64,000 nt of DNA, from positions 14,499,340 to 14,563,339 of the forward strand of contig NC_087081.1 in assembly GCF_026151205.1 (NCBI RefSeq), written 5' to 3'. Of the stretch, positions 48,801 through 59,494 are shown piece by piece. The notes beneath the pieces were generated by a model. It saw only the letters and a program-made list of their open reading frames with translations, ran no database searches and was not told the origin of the DNA. How positions within the stretch are numbered: the first letter of the stretch is position 1; every line of letters begins with the position of its first letter. The position numbers and the translations under genes were made by a program. The stretch comes from Bolinopsis microptera. Lineage: Eukaryota; Ctenophora; Tentaculata; Lobata; Bolinopsidae.

Positions 48801-51800
48801 AACCAAATTGAATTTACTAATCTGTCATTCATGGCTTGACCAAGTAAAAAGGCTTATATTTTAAATGAAGAGAAATGACTGGAATAGCTAACAGCTACTA
48901 ATAAAACAAATGGCTAGAGGTACGGATAGCTAGAGATTTAAACAAGATCTGCAAATGGATTATCATCCACCGTAAAGTCTGATCTACAAGCATCAGTTAT
49001 ACCCGACTTCTCAAAGCCTTTCCTTATGTCATCTGGCCTCCCTTTTAAATATACAAAAAGTTCGTTGATCCAACGAGCGTGTACTTCACGGATCACTGTC
49101 AAGCGGGTATCAATTTTCACATTGTCTGATGAAACTCCTCCATTGAGCTGACACACTATGTTTTTCGCGTACCAATCTTCGTACTTATTGCGCATGAATT
49201 TCTTAGCCAGTCCATTGATAGATATGTCCAGGGGCTGTAGATGATGGGTCATATTAGCTGGAACTTTCTGTAGGATGCAGTTGTTGGCTGTCATCAGATC
49301 TTTTAGTGTCTGTGTGTGTTGGGCCCGAAACACATCTGATATCAGTAGCGCTTTCTGCTCAGGGTTGTTGATGGAGGCTCGAACTGATTCTATGTGGGGA
49401 AGAAGGATTTTCTCAAAGAACTGGACACTGGTCAGGGTATTAGAAAGCAAAATGACTGGAATAATAAGGAATAATAATGAACTGAGGCAAATATCTAACT
49501 GAAATTTTAGTGGAAAATCGTTCATTTTTCGAAGAATTTGTGCCCAAATTTTCGGTCGCCCAAATGAGTTCAAATTTTCTGCCCAAATTTTTCGGGCTCA
49601 AATAAATTGTGCTCAATATAATGGCACACAAATTTTTGGGAACTAAGGTACTTTACGTTTATGAGGTCCCATCACAGATGCTCGAAAGGAATTTCTGTGA
49701 ATCAAATGCAACTATTGTATGTGAACACCCGCACACACTTTGACACTTATCCAATATTCAAGTAAAAGCAAACCATCCCTAAAAGGGTACTTCGAATTTT
49801 AGGCTGCTCGCCAGCGGCTCAAACTTGCAACTAATATTTGACTAAACTCGACTATACTTGCAGAAGATTGTATTGCGGGCCAGTTTCTGGATCAGACAAA
49901 TGGCTGTACAGACTGTCCGGCAGATGAATGGAGTGCAGCAGCAAACACAGCTACTACCTGCACTGCCTGTCCAACTGGAAAAGAGGTAGCCACTGGAAAA
50001 GGAACACAAGAAAGTGACTGTACATGGAGTAAGTTGTTGTTTCCTAAAATTTGGTGGGACCAAAGGGATTCATCCTGAAATTTATGTTAATCTTAGAAAT
50101 GCAATAATGTATGCGAATAAACATAGACTGAAACACTGACGTCAACAAGCAAAGTTTAGTAATTGTACAATTAATACTACTTTACGTTTATGAGGTCCCA
50201 TCACAGATGCTCGAAAGGAATTTCTGTGATTCAAATGCAACTATTGTATGTGAACACCCGCACACACTTTGACACTTATCCAATATTCAAATAAAAGCAA
50301 ACCATCCCTAAAAGGGTACTTCGAATTTTAGGCTGCTCGCCAGCGGCTCAAACTTGCAACTAATATTTGACTAAACTCGACTATACTTGCAGAAGATTGT
50401 ATTGCGGGCCAGTTTCTGGATCAGACAAATGGCTGTACAGACTGTCCGGCAGATGAATGGAGTGCAGCAGCAAACACAGCTACTACCTGCACTGCCTGTC
50501 CAACTGGAAAAGAGGTAGCCACTGGAAAAGGAACACAAGAAAGTGACTGTACATGGAGTAAGTTGTTGTTTCCTAAAATTTGGTGGGACCAAAGGGATTC
50601 ATCCTGAAATTTATGTTAATCTTAGAAATGCAATAATGTATGCGAATAAACATAGACTGAAACACTGACGTCAACAAGCAAAGTTTAGTAATTGTACAAT
50701 CAATACTACTTTACGTTTATGAGGTCCCATCACAGATGCTCGAAAGGAATTTCTGTGATTCAATTCAAATGCATGTGAACACCCGCACACACTTTGACAC
50801 TTATCCAATATTCAAATAAAAGCAAACCATCCCTAAAAGGGTACTTCGAATTTTAGGCTGCTCGCCAGCGGCTCAAACTTGCAACTAATATTTGACTAAA
50901 CTCGACTATACTTGCAGAAGATTGTATTGCGGGCCAGTTTCTGGATCAGACAAATGGCTGTACAGACTGTCCGGCAGATGAATGGAGTGCAGCAGCAAAC
51001 ACAGCTACTACCTGCACTGCCTGTCCAACTGGAAAAGAGGTAGCCACTGGAAAAGGAACAAAAGAAAGTGACTGCACATGGAGTAAGTTGTTCTTTCCTA
51101 AAACTTGGAGGGACCAAAGGGATTCATCCTGAAATTTATGTTAATCTTAGAAATGCAATAATGTATGCAAATAAACATAGACTGAAACACTGACGTCAAC
51201 AAGCAAAGTTTAGTAATTGTACAATCAATACTACTTTACGTTTATGAGGTCCCATCACAGATGCTCGAAAAGAATTTCTGTGATTCAAATGCATGTGAAC
51301 ACCCGCACACACTTTGACACTTATCCAATATTCAAATAAAAGCAAACCATCCCTAAAAGGGTACTCCGAATTTTAGGCTGCTCGCCAGCGGCTCAAACTT
51401 GCAACTAATATTTGACTAAACTCGACTATACTTGCAGAAGATTGTATTGCGGGCAAGTTTCTGGATCAGACAAATGGCTGTACAGACTGTCCGGCAGATG
51501 AATGGAGTGCAGCAGCAAACACAGGTACTACCTGCACTGCCTGTCCAACTGGAAAAGAGGTAGCCACTGGAAAAGGAACAAAAGAAAGTGACTGCACATG
51601 GAGTAAGTTGTTCTTTCCTAAAACTTGGAGGGACCAAAGGGATTCATCCTGACATTTATGTTAATCTTAGAAATGCAATAATGCATGCGAATAAACATAG
51701 ACTGAAATACTGACGTCAACAAGCAAAGTTTAGTAATTGTACAATTAATACTACTTTACGTTTATGAGGTCCCATCACAGATGCTCGAAAGGAATTTCTG

Positions 51801-54800
51801 TGATTCAAATGCAACTATTGTATGTGAACACCCGCACACACTTTGACACTTATCCAATATTCAAATAAAAGCAAACCATCCCTAAAAGGGTACTTCGAAT
51901 TTTAGGCTGCTCGCCAGCGGCTCAAACTTGCAACTAATATTTGACTAAACTCGACTATACTTGCAGAAGATTGTATTGCGGGCCAGTTTCTGGATCAGAC
52001 AAATGGCTGTACAGACTGTCCGGCAGATGAATGGAGTGCAGCAGCAAACACAGCTACTACCTGCACTGCCTGTCCAACTGGAAAAGAGGTAGCCACTGGA
52101 AAAGGAACACAAGAAAGTGACTGCACATGGAGTAAGTTGTTCTTTCCTAAAACTTGGAGGGACCAAAGGGATTCATCCTGAAATTTATGTTAATCTTAGA
52201 AATGCAATAATGTATGCGAATAAACATAGACTGAAATACTGACATCAACAAGAAAAGTTTATTAATTGTACAATTAGTACTACTTTACGTTTATGAGGTC
52301 CCATCACAGATGCTCGAAAGGAATTTCTGTGAATCAAATGCAACTATTGTATGTGAACACCCGCACACACTTTGACACTTATCCAATATTCAAATAAAAG
52401 CAAACCATCCCTAAAAGGGTACTTCGAATTTTAGGCTGCTCGCCAGCGGCTCAAACTTGCAACTGATATTTGACTAAACTCGACTATACTTGCAGAAATT
52501 GTATTGCGGGCCAGTTTCTGGATCAGACAAATGGCTGTACAGACTGTCCGGCAGATGAATGGAGTGCAGCAGCAAACACAGCTACTACCTGCACTGCCTG
52601 TCCAACTGGAAAAGAGGTAGCCACTGGAAAAGGAACAAAAGAAAGTGACTGCACATGGAGTAAGTTGTTCTTTCCTAAAACTTGGAGGGACCAAAGGGAT
52701 TCATCCTGAAATTTATGTTAATCTTAGAAATGCAATAGTGTATGCGAATAAACATAGACTGAAATACTGACATCAACAAGAAAAGTTTATTAATTGTACA
52801 ATTAGTACTACTTTACGTTTATGAGGTCCCATCACAGATGCTCGAAAGGAATTTCTGTGAATCAAATGCAACTATTGTATGTGAACACCCGCACACACTT
52901 TGACACTTATCCAATATTCAAGTAAAAGCAAACCATCCCTAAAAGGGTACTTCGAATTTTAGGCTGCTCGCCAGCGGCTCAAACTTGCAACTAATATTTG
53001 ACTAAACTCGACTATACTTGCAGAAAATTGTATTGCGGGCCAGTTTCTGGATCAGACAAATGGCTGTACAGACTGTCCGGCAGATGAATGGAGTGCAGCA
53101 GCAAACACAGCTACTACCTGTACTGCCTGTCCAACTGGAAAAGAGGTAGCCACTGGAAAAGGAACAAAAGAAAGTGACTGCACATGGAGTAAGTTGTTCT
53201 TTCCTAAAACTTGGAGGGACCAAAGGGATTCATCCTAAAATTTATGTTAATCTTAGAAATGCAATAGTGTATGCTTATAAACATAGACTGAAATACTGAC
53301 ATCAACAAGAAAAGTTTATTAATTGTACAATTAGTACTACTTTACGTTTATGAGGTCCCATCACAGATGCTCGAAAGGAATTTCTGTGAATCAAATGCAA
53401 CTATTGTATGTGAACACCCGCACACACTTTGACACTTATCCAATATTCAAATAAAAGCAAACCATCCCTAAAAGGGTACTTCGAATTTTAGGCTGCTCGC
53501 CAGCGGCTCAAACTTGCAACTGATATTTGACTAAACTCGACTATACTTGCAGAAAATTGTATTGCGGGCCAGTTTCTGGATCAGACAAATGGCTGTACAG
53601 ACTGTCCGGCAGATGAATGGAGTGCAGCAGCAAACACAGCTACTACCTGCACTGCCTGTCCAACTGGAAAAGAGGTAGCCACTGGAAAAGGAACAAAAGA
53701 AAGTGACTGCACATGGAGTAAGTTGTTCTTTCCTAAAACTTGGAGGGACCAAAGGGATTCATCCTAAAATTTATGTTAATCTTAGAAATGCAATAGTGTA
53801 TGCGAATAAACATAGACTGAAATACTGACATCAACAAGAAAAGTTTATTAATTGTACAATTAGTACTACTTTACGTTTATGAGGTCCCATCACAGATGCT
53901 CGAAAGGAATTTCTGTGAATCAAATGCAACTATTGTATGTGAACACCCGCACACACTTTGACACTTATCCAATATTCAAGTAAAAGCAAACCATCCCTAA
54001 AAGGGTACTTCGAATTTTAGGCTGCTCGCCAGCGGCTCAAACTTGCAACTAATATTTGACTAAACTAGACTATACTTGCAGAAAATTGTATTGCGGGCCA
54101 GTTTCTGGATCAGACAAATGGCTGTACAGACTGTCCGGCAGATGAATGGAGTGCAGCAGCAAACACAGCTACTACCTGTACTGCCTGTCCAACTGGAAAA
54201 GAGGTAGCCACTGGAAAAGGAACAAAAGAAAGTGACTGCACATGGAGTAAGTTGTTCTTTCCTAAAACTTGGAGGGACCAAAGGGATTCATCCTAAAATT
54301 TATGTTAATCTTAGAAATGCAATAGTGTATGCGAATAAACATAGACTGAAATACTGACATCAACAAGAAAAGTTTATTAATTGTACAATTAGTACTACTT
54401 TACGTTTATGAGGTCCCATCACAGATGCTCGAAAGGAATTTCTGTGAATCAAATACAACTATTGTATGTGAACACCCGCACACACTTTGACAATTATCAC
54501 AATGCTGGCAAGCATTACCGTCGCCCTTATATTCACAATACTATTTACCCCCTATACTAGTATATCCCCTTTATTGTTTTCCAGGCATTAAGACTCATCA
54601 AAAGTAGTTCAGCAGGTATATTTAAGTTCAAAACATTCTAATTCAATGTTAAGGATGACAGGAATAAGAAATAGTTATGTGGAGGTTTTTAAGAAATTTG
54701 CGCAAAATACGCGCCAGCATGTTATACGAAATTAGGTAAAAAACCCAAAATCGCCATATTCAGGTGCCTTAAAAACCATGTTAAAATTGAGTTAGAGATC

Positions 54801-57800
54801 TGAAACTTTGCAGGGCGTCTAGACCTTGTCCAAATCGACTGTTAAAAAAATTTCATGTGTCAGGAGTATCGGGAAGTGGGTTTTCTGGAACCCCTGTTTT
54901 ACAACAGATTGTCGTGAAGTATATATATATATATATTATATATATATAGACGCTTTTGCAGTCAATTGTAGCCTACATTTAAGTGTCCGTAGATTCAAAA
55001 GTATAAAAGATACAGTCATTTCGAACCTCAGGTTTTAAAGATAATTGTTTATACTTTAGTTTACATTATATCAAAAAATAATTTATCTTCATCATCATCA
55101 CTTGATGACGTCATCAAATTAAGTGTTTTTAAAACTTGATTTTTGACAAAGTAACAACTTTTCAAATCGATTTTAAACCATTAAGGAGTAATTTTATTCA
55201 AAATCGGAGGAAATTTTTACCTTAGATAATTGTTCAAGCATTCTGAAAATCTACCGGAAAAGTTTCTTACTTTGCTCCTTCATAAAGATATTCGCTATTG
55301 AAGTAATTGCTTTTTTGAAGAATAATTTTATAAAAACACAAAAGTTGTGAATTAGTATTCTCTGGTGTTGGGCCATCCCTTGGGTTGTGGAGCTCAATTT
55401 TGCCTTTTAAAGGTCTAAATTGTGTTATAGGCTAGTTTTAAAGTTAAAAATCAAAAAGTTGCACACGTGGGGACACGCCCAATTTGATAGAAAATTGCTA
55501 AAATTACTGAAAATTGCTGTTTTCACCATTTTTATCAACTTTGGAGTCCCGTTGTGATCCAAGTTCTATATGAAATCTTCTGAAACTTTGCATGCTTATT
55601 AAACTATATATAAAGTACTGCTATGCAAAAATTTACGGTGATTCATTATTGTTTCCGCATGCAGCGTCCGCTCAAAGTTTGCACGTGCGAAAGGTGAGAA
55701 TTTTGCTCATTCGTGATTTCGAATAAATTCTGCTTTCCCACGATATTTAAATGGCATTATATATGAATTTAATGCCAACTTGAATGAGTAAAAAGTGCCA
55801 TATTCAGTCAGATAAAATTTCGAAATCGATGAAATTACCTCCTAATTATTAATATGAATATTAATGAAGTTATGAGTTTACATTTCGGCTTTGTAAATTA
55901 TCCTGACATTATAATCAAAAAGAGATGATATTTGACCAAAACCCATAATCATAGGTAGAGTGTACCGCTGCCAGTGTCTCTCTTTTCCAAACAAAAGGAA
56001 ATGATATTAATTTGAATAACCGTCCGCAAATGCAAATTGATACCGATAATGAAATCGGTCGCTCGCTTTTTCCATTCGATCACGGCTTACGAATTGTAAT
56101 AAAGCTTATTGATTGGAAAAAGCGAGCGACCGATTTCATTCTCGGTATCAATTTGCATTTGCGGACAGTTATTCAAATTAATATCATTTCCTTTTGTTTG
56201 GAAAAGAGAGACACTGGCAGCGGTACACTCTACCCATGATTATGGGTTTTGGTCAAATCCAATATTCAAATAAAAGCAAACCATCCCTAAAAGGGTACTT
56301 CGAATTTTAGGCTGCTCGCCAGCGGCTCAAACTTGCAACTAATATTTGACTAAACTCGACTATACTTGCAGAAGATTGTATTGCGGGCCAGTTTCTGGAT
56401 CAGACAAATGGCTGTACAGACTGTCCGGCAGATGAATGGAGTGCAGCAGCAAACACAGCTACTACATGCACTGCCTGTCCAACTGGAAAAGAGGTAGCCA
56501 CTGGAAAAGGAACACAAGAAAGTGACTGTACATGGAGTAAGTTGTTGTTTCCTAAAAATTAGTGGGACCAAAGGGATTCATCCTGAAATTTATGTTAATC
56601 TTAGAAATGCAATAATGTATGTAAATAAACATAGACTGAAACACTGACGTCAACAAGAAAAGTTTAGTAATTGTACAATTAATACTACTTTACGTTTATG
56701 AGGTCCCATCACAGATGCTCGAAAGGAATTTCTGTGATTCAAATGCAACTATTGTATGTGAACACCCGCACACACTTTGACACTTATCCAATATTCAAAT
56801 AAAAGCAAACCATCCCTAAAAGGGTATTTCGAATTTTAGGCTGCTCGCCAGCGGCTCAAACTTGCAACTAATATTTGATTAAACTCGACTATACTTTCAG
56901 AAGATTGTATTGCGGGCCAGTTTCTGGATCAGACAAATGGCTGTACAGACTGTCCGGCAGATGAATGGAGTGCAGCAGCAAACACAGCTACTACCTGCAC
57001 TGCCTGTCCAACTGGAAAAGAGGTAGCCACTGGAAAAGGAACACAAGAAAGTGACTGTACATGGAGTAAGTTGTTGTTTCCTAAAAATTAGTGGGACCAA
57101 AGGGATTCATCCTGAAATTTATGTTAATCTTAGAAATGCAATAATGTATGTCAATAAACATAGACTGAAACACTGACATCAACAAGCAAAGTTTAGTAAT
57201 TGTACAATTAATACTACTTTACGTTTATGAGGTCCCATCACAGATGCTCGAAAGGAATTTCTGTGATTCAAATGCAACTATTGTATGTGAACACCCGCAC
57301 ACACTTTGACAATTATCCAATATTCAAATAAAAGCAAACCATCCCTAAAAGGGTATTTCGAATTTTAGGCTGCTCGCCAGCGGCTCAAACTTGCAACTAA
57401 TATTTGACTAAACTCGACTATACTTGCAGAAGATTGTATTGCGGGCCAGTTTCTGGATCAGACAAATGGCTGTACAGACTGTCCGGCAGATGAATGGAGT
57501 GCAGCAGCAAACACAGCTACTACCTGCACTGCCTGTCCAACTGGAAAAGAGGTAGCCACTGGAAAAGGAACAAAAGAAAGTGACTGCACATGGAGTAAGT
57601 TGTTCTTTCCTAAAACTTTGAGGGACCAAAGGGATTCATCCTGAAATTTATGTTAGTTTTAGCAATGCAATAATGTATGCGAATAAACATAGACTAAAAT
57701 ACTGATATCAACAAGAAAAGTTTAGTAATTGTACAATTAGTACTACTTTACATTTATGAGGTCCCATCACAGATGCTCGAAAGGAATTTCTGTGATTCAA

Positions 57801-59494
57801 ATGCAACTATTGTATGTGAACACCCGAACACACTTTGACAATTATCCAATATTCAAATAAAAGCAAACCATCCCTAAAAGGGTATTTCGAATTTTAGGCT
57901 GCTCGCCAGCGGCTCAAACTTGCAACTAATATTTGACTAAACTCGACTATACTTGCAGAAGATTGTATTGCGGGCCAGTTTCTGGATCAGACAAATGGCT
58001 GTACAGACTGTCCGGCAGATGAATGGAGTGCAGCAGCAAACACAGCTACTACCTGCACTGCCTGTCCAACTGGAAAAGAGGTAGCCACTGGAAAAGGAAC
58101 AAAAGAAAGTGACTGCACATGGAGTAAGTTGTTCTTTCCTAAAACTTTGAGGGACCAAAGGGATGCATTTTGAAATTTATGTTAGTTTTAGCAATGCAAT
58201 AATGTATGCGAATAAACATAGACTAAAATACTGATATCAACAAGAAAATTTTAGTAATTGTACAATTAGTACTACTTTACATTTATGAGGTCCCATCACA
58301 GTTGCTCGAAAGGAATTTCTGTGATTCAAATGCAACTATTGTATGTGAACACCCGCACACACTTTGACAATTATCCAATATTCAAATAAAAGCAAACCAT
58401 CCCTAAAAGGGTATTTTGAATTTGAGGCTGCTCGCCAGCGGCTCAAACTTGCAACTAATATTTGACTAAACTCGACTATACTTGCAGAAGATTGTATTGC
58501 GGGCCAGTTTCTGGATCAGACAAATGGCTGTACAGACTGTCCGGCAGATGAATGGAGTGCAGCAGCAAACACAGCTACTACCTGCACTGCCTGTCCAACT
58601 GGAAAAGAGGTAGCCACTGGAAAAGGAACAAAAGAAAGTGACTGTACATGGAGTAAGTTGTTGTTTCTTAAAAATTAGTGGGACCAAAGGGATTCATCCT
58701 GAAATTTATGTTAATCTTAGAAATGCAATAATGTATGTGAATAAACATAGACTGAAACACTGACGTCAACAAGCAAAGTTTAATAATTGTACAATTAATA
58801 CTACTTTACGTTTATGAGGTCCCATCACAGATGCTCGAAAGGAATTTCTGTGATTCCAATGCAACTATTGTATGTGAACACCCGCACACACTTTGACACT
58901 TATCTAATATCTTACTATATATAAAGCGAGACGATATATATGTATATATCCGTGCCATTTTACTGACACCTCGGCATCAACTTTAACGCAACTTTCCACA
59001 AAAACCGTAAAAGATATACAACTGAACCTTTTTTGACTGGGTCAAATGCTTTAATGGCCTTCAAATCAGCATGAAAAAATAAAAAATTGGCCAAGGAATA
59101 ATAATTTTAGTGCCCAAAATTTGGACTCCCAAGTGGTGTCAAAAACGCGAAATAAATAGGTAATAATTATTTTAGTCTCTCGAGTCTTGACACCACTTTA
59201 GGGTTAGACGGGTTCCTGCTAGTTCAAATAAAAGCAAACCATCCCTAAAAGGGTACTTCGAATTTTAGGCTGCTCGCCAGCGGCTCAAACTTGCAACTAA
59301 TATTTGACTAAACTCGACTATACTCGCAGAAGACTGTATTGCGGGCCAGTTTCTGGATCAGACAAATGGCTGTACAGACTGTCCGGCAGATGAATGGAGT
59401 GCAGCAGCAAACACAGCTACTACCTGCACTGCCTGTCCAACTGGAAAAGAGGTAGCCACTGGAAAAAGAACACAAGAAAGTGACTGTACATGGA
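39746..59494 (+). CDS. Gene B: signal peptide plus 22 tandem Ephrin-receptor-like repeats (3' end outside window)
   Basis: A signal-peptide exon followed by 22 exons of 165 bp (one of 164), all phase 1-1, each coding one 55-residue module with six cysteines. Spliced in order they give a secreted or surface protein of more than 1,200 residues, whose C-terminal part is beyond the window. The repeats are almost identical, and so are the introns between them, so the array is young or being homogenised. Repeat 13 has a one-base deletion. It must be skipped, or it ends translation at a TAG at 52618. The module belongs to the GCC2/GCC3 (Ephrin-receptor-like) group by cysteine spacing. Degenerate repeats of this type also occur near the membrane in gene A, 8 kb upstream. 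Function unknown; adhesion or recognition is inferred. Confidence 0.83.
41106..41270 (+). CDS. Gene B repeat exon 1
   Basis: 55 codons. Module: DCIAGQF, NGCTDCPADEW, SCTACPTGKEV and SDCTW. This copy has AAS where most have ATT before the fourth cysteine and is the most diverged in its upstream intron, as expected of the array edge. Confidence 0.92.
41839..42604. mobile_element. Mariner-like MITE, copy 2, inside the array
   Basis: 766 bp with CAGGGTGGGCCAAAAGTC termini and a clean TA duplication (41837-41838, 42605-42606). Removing it restores the array sequence aattgTAcaatt. Confidence 0.9.
42840..43004 (+). CDS. Gene B repeat exon 2
   Basis: Standard module, TATTCTACP form. Pairs with exon 3 as a two-unit block that is repeated as exons 4-5. 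Confidence 0.93.
43368..43532 (+). CDS. Gene B repeat exon 3
   Basis: Standard module. The upstream intron has the attatgttactgtacg and ctcgacagcgg variants that recur before exon 5. Confidence 0.93.
43897..44061 (+). CDS. Gene B repeat exon 4
   Basis: Standard module, same protein as exon 2. The upstream intron matches that of exon 2 (attaatactactttacg). Confidence 0.93.
44425..44589 (+). CDS. Gene B repeat exon 5
   Basis: Standard module. Its upstream intron shares the rare variants of exon 3. Confidence 0.93.
44952..45116 (+). CDS. Gene B repeat exon 6
   Basis: Standard module with GTQESDC. The upstream intron has lost four bases in the ctattgtatgtgaac block. Confidence 0.93.
45472..45636 (+). 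CDS. Gene B repeat exon 7
   Basis: First copy with GTKESDC (K for Q) and a silent tgcaca change. This K form dominates the following block. A composite transposon follows in the next intron. Confidence 0.93.
46000..48462 (+). pseudogene. Penelope-like retroelement (RT plus GIY-YIG), frameshifted
   Basis: Three overlapping frames form one PLE polyprotein. The first, to 46962, has a basic N-terminal region (KKKARRKRYQKNKQNRKK) and the conserved ENIFVTKADKGGSTLILDYK. The second (from about 46900 to 48253) is the RT: YPLFKLHKLSP, LFTLDVISLYPSIKPEIA (motif A), KKGIPTGNCIS (motif B), RRFIDDVFGIW (motif C) and FHPNHVFKSVVFSQMIRV. The third (to 48462) has the GIY-YIG-type nuclease IIYVAQCQIC, DTYFGQT and FHIRMNGHRNKF. 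Frame changes near 46905 and 48230 make it inactive. RT with a GIY-YIG domain is diagnostic of Penelope-like elements. Confidence 0.88.
48938..49573 (-). pseudogene. Pogo/Tigger-type DDE transposase fragment
   Basis: Minus-strand frame matching the catalytic C-terminal half of DDE_1 (CENP-B/pogo family) transposases: KALLISDVFRAQHTQTLKDL, LQKVPANMTHHLQPLDISIN and KKFMRNKYEDWYA, then a tail with RWINELFVYL. Two catalytic aspartates (in ISDVF and QPLDIS) are visible. The N-terminal DNA-binding part and first catalytic Asp are missing, and the frame runs straight into the terminal inverted repeat, so it is an internally deleted copy. Confidence 0.82.
49864..50028 (+). CDS. Gene B repeat exon 8
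   Basis: Standard module with GTQESDC, resuming right after the composite transposon. Confidence 0.93.
50393..50557 (+). CDS. Gene B repeat exon 9
   Basis: Standard module, protein identical to exon 8. Confidence 0.93.
50918..51082 (+). CDS. Gene B repeat exon 10
   Basis: Standard module with GTKESDC. The upstream intron has the shortened aaatgcatgtgaac form also seen before exons 7 and 11. Confidence 0.93.
51438..51602 (+). CDS. Gene B repeat exon 11
   Basis: Module with two private changes: IAGKF for IAGQF and NTGTTC for NTATTC. GTKESDC form. Confidence 0.93.
51967..52131 (+). CDS. Gene B repeat exon 12
   Basis: Hybrid of the two forms: GTQESDC with the tgcaca codon and ttctttcc downstream intron otherwise linked to GTKESDC, which looks like gene conversion or unequal crossover inside the exon. 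Confidence 0.92.
52496..52659 (+). pseudogene. Gene B repeat exon 13, one-base deletion
   Basis: 164 instead of 165 bp: the start reads cag|aaattgt where others have cag|aagattgt or cag|aaaattgt. Splice sites are intact. If included, the frame shifts and ends at TAG 52618-52620 within the exon. If skipped, the protein continues in frame. A sequencing or assembly error is the alternative. Confidence 0.88.
53024..53188 (+). CDS. Gene B repeat exon 14
   Basis: Standard module with NC in place of DC at the first cysteine (aaaattgt) and a silent tgtact. Pairs with exon 16. Confidence 0.93.
53553..53717 (+). CDS. Gene B repeat exon 15
   Basis: Module with NC at the first cysteine. The intron variant aactgatattt upstream is shared with exon 13. 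Confidence 0.93.
54082..54246 (+). CDS. Gene B repeat exon 16
   Basis: Module with NC, identical to exon 14 including its silent change and the caagtaaaagc intron variant. Followed by a family X insertion. Confidence 0.93.
54497..56257 (-). mobile_element. Family X element inserted in the array, inverted
   Basis: About 1.76 kb, the reverse complement of 1531-3302, with the tail hairpin aatgctggcaagcatt at its left and the 327-bp palindrome at its right. Flanks read aattatc and ccaatattc. Uninterrupted units read acttatccaatattc, so there is no target duplication longer than one base. Confidence 0.85.
55931..56257. repeat. 327-bp palindrome, second copy
   Basis: Same length and termini as 1531-1857 with scattered substitutions. 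The palindrome is maintained in both, which points to a functional end. Confidence 0.85.
56372..56536 (+). CDS. Gene B repeat exon 17
   Basis: Standard module, GTQESDC. First exon after the family X insertion. Confidence 0.93.
56901..57065 (+). CDS. Gene B repeat exon 18
   Basis: Standard module. The acceptor reads actttcag rather than acttgcag, still a good splice site. Confidence 0.93.
57430..57594 (+). CDS. Gene B repeat exon 19
   Basis: Standard module, GTKESDC. The downstream intron carries ttagttttagcaatgc, shared only with exon 20. Confidence 0.93.
57959..58123 (+). CDS. Gene B repeat exon 20
   Basis: Same module as exon 19, with near-identical flanks, so exons 19-20 are a very recent duplicate. 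Confidence 0.93.
58488..58652 (+). CDS. Gene B repeat exon 21
   Basis: Module with GTKESDC and the tgtaca codon: again a hybrid of the two forms. The next intron holds a Helitron. Confidence 0.93.
58910..59222 (+). mobile_element. Non-autonomous Helitron
   Basis: 313 bp starting TCTTACTATATATAAAGCGA and ending GGGTTCCTGCTAG, inserted between A and T (flanks ctaata and ttcaaat). Uninterrupted units read caatattcaaat, so there is no target duplication. It has an 11-12 bp terminal stem (aagtggtgtcaa/ttgacaccactt). The 5' TC, 3' CTAG and A^T insertion are the Helitron signature. Confidence 0.85.
59330..59494 (+). CDS. Gene B repeat exon 22 (last in window)
   Basis: Module with GKRTQESDC (R for G) and an agactgt start. 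Its acceptor is ctcgcag. The gene must continue beyond the LINE and Helitron that fill the rest of the window. Confidence 0.92.

Larger units (their letters stand above)
45787..49642. mobile_element. Pogo-like transposon carrying a Penelope-like element
   Basis: A 3.9-kb insertion in the array between exons 7 and 8, bounded by inverted repeats ttcccaaaaatttg (45787-45800) and caaatttttgggaa (49629-49642). It contains a degraded pogo-type transposase on the minus strand near its right end and a Penelope-like retroelement on the plus strand. The array sequence resumes directly at tactttacgtttatgagg. A clean TA duplication is not visible, so some bases were lost or changed at the right junction. 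Confidence 0.75.
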
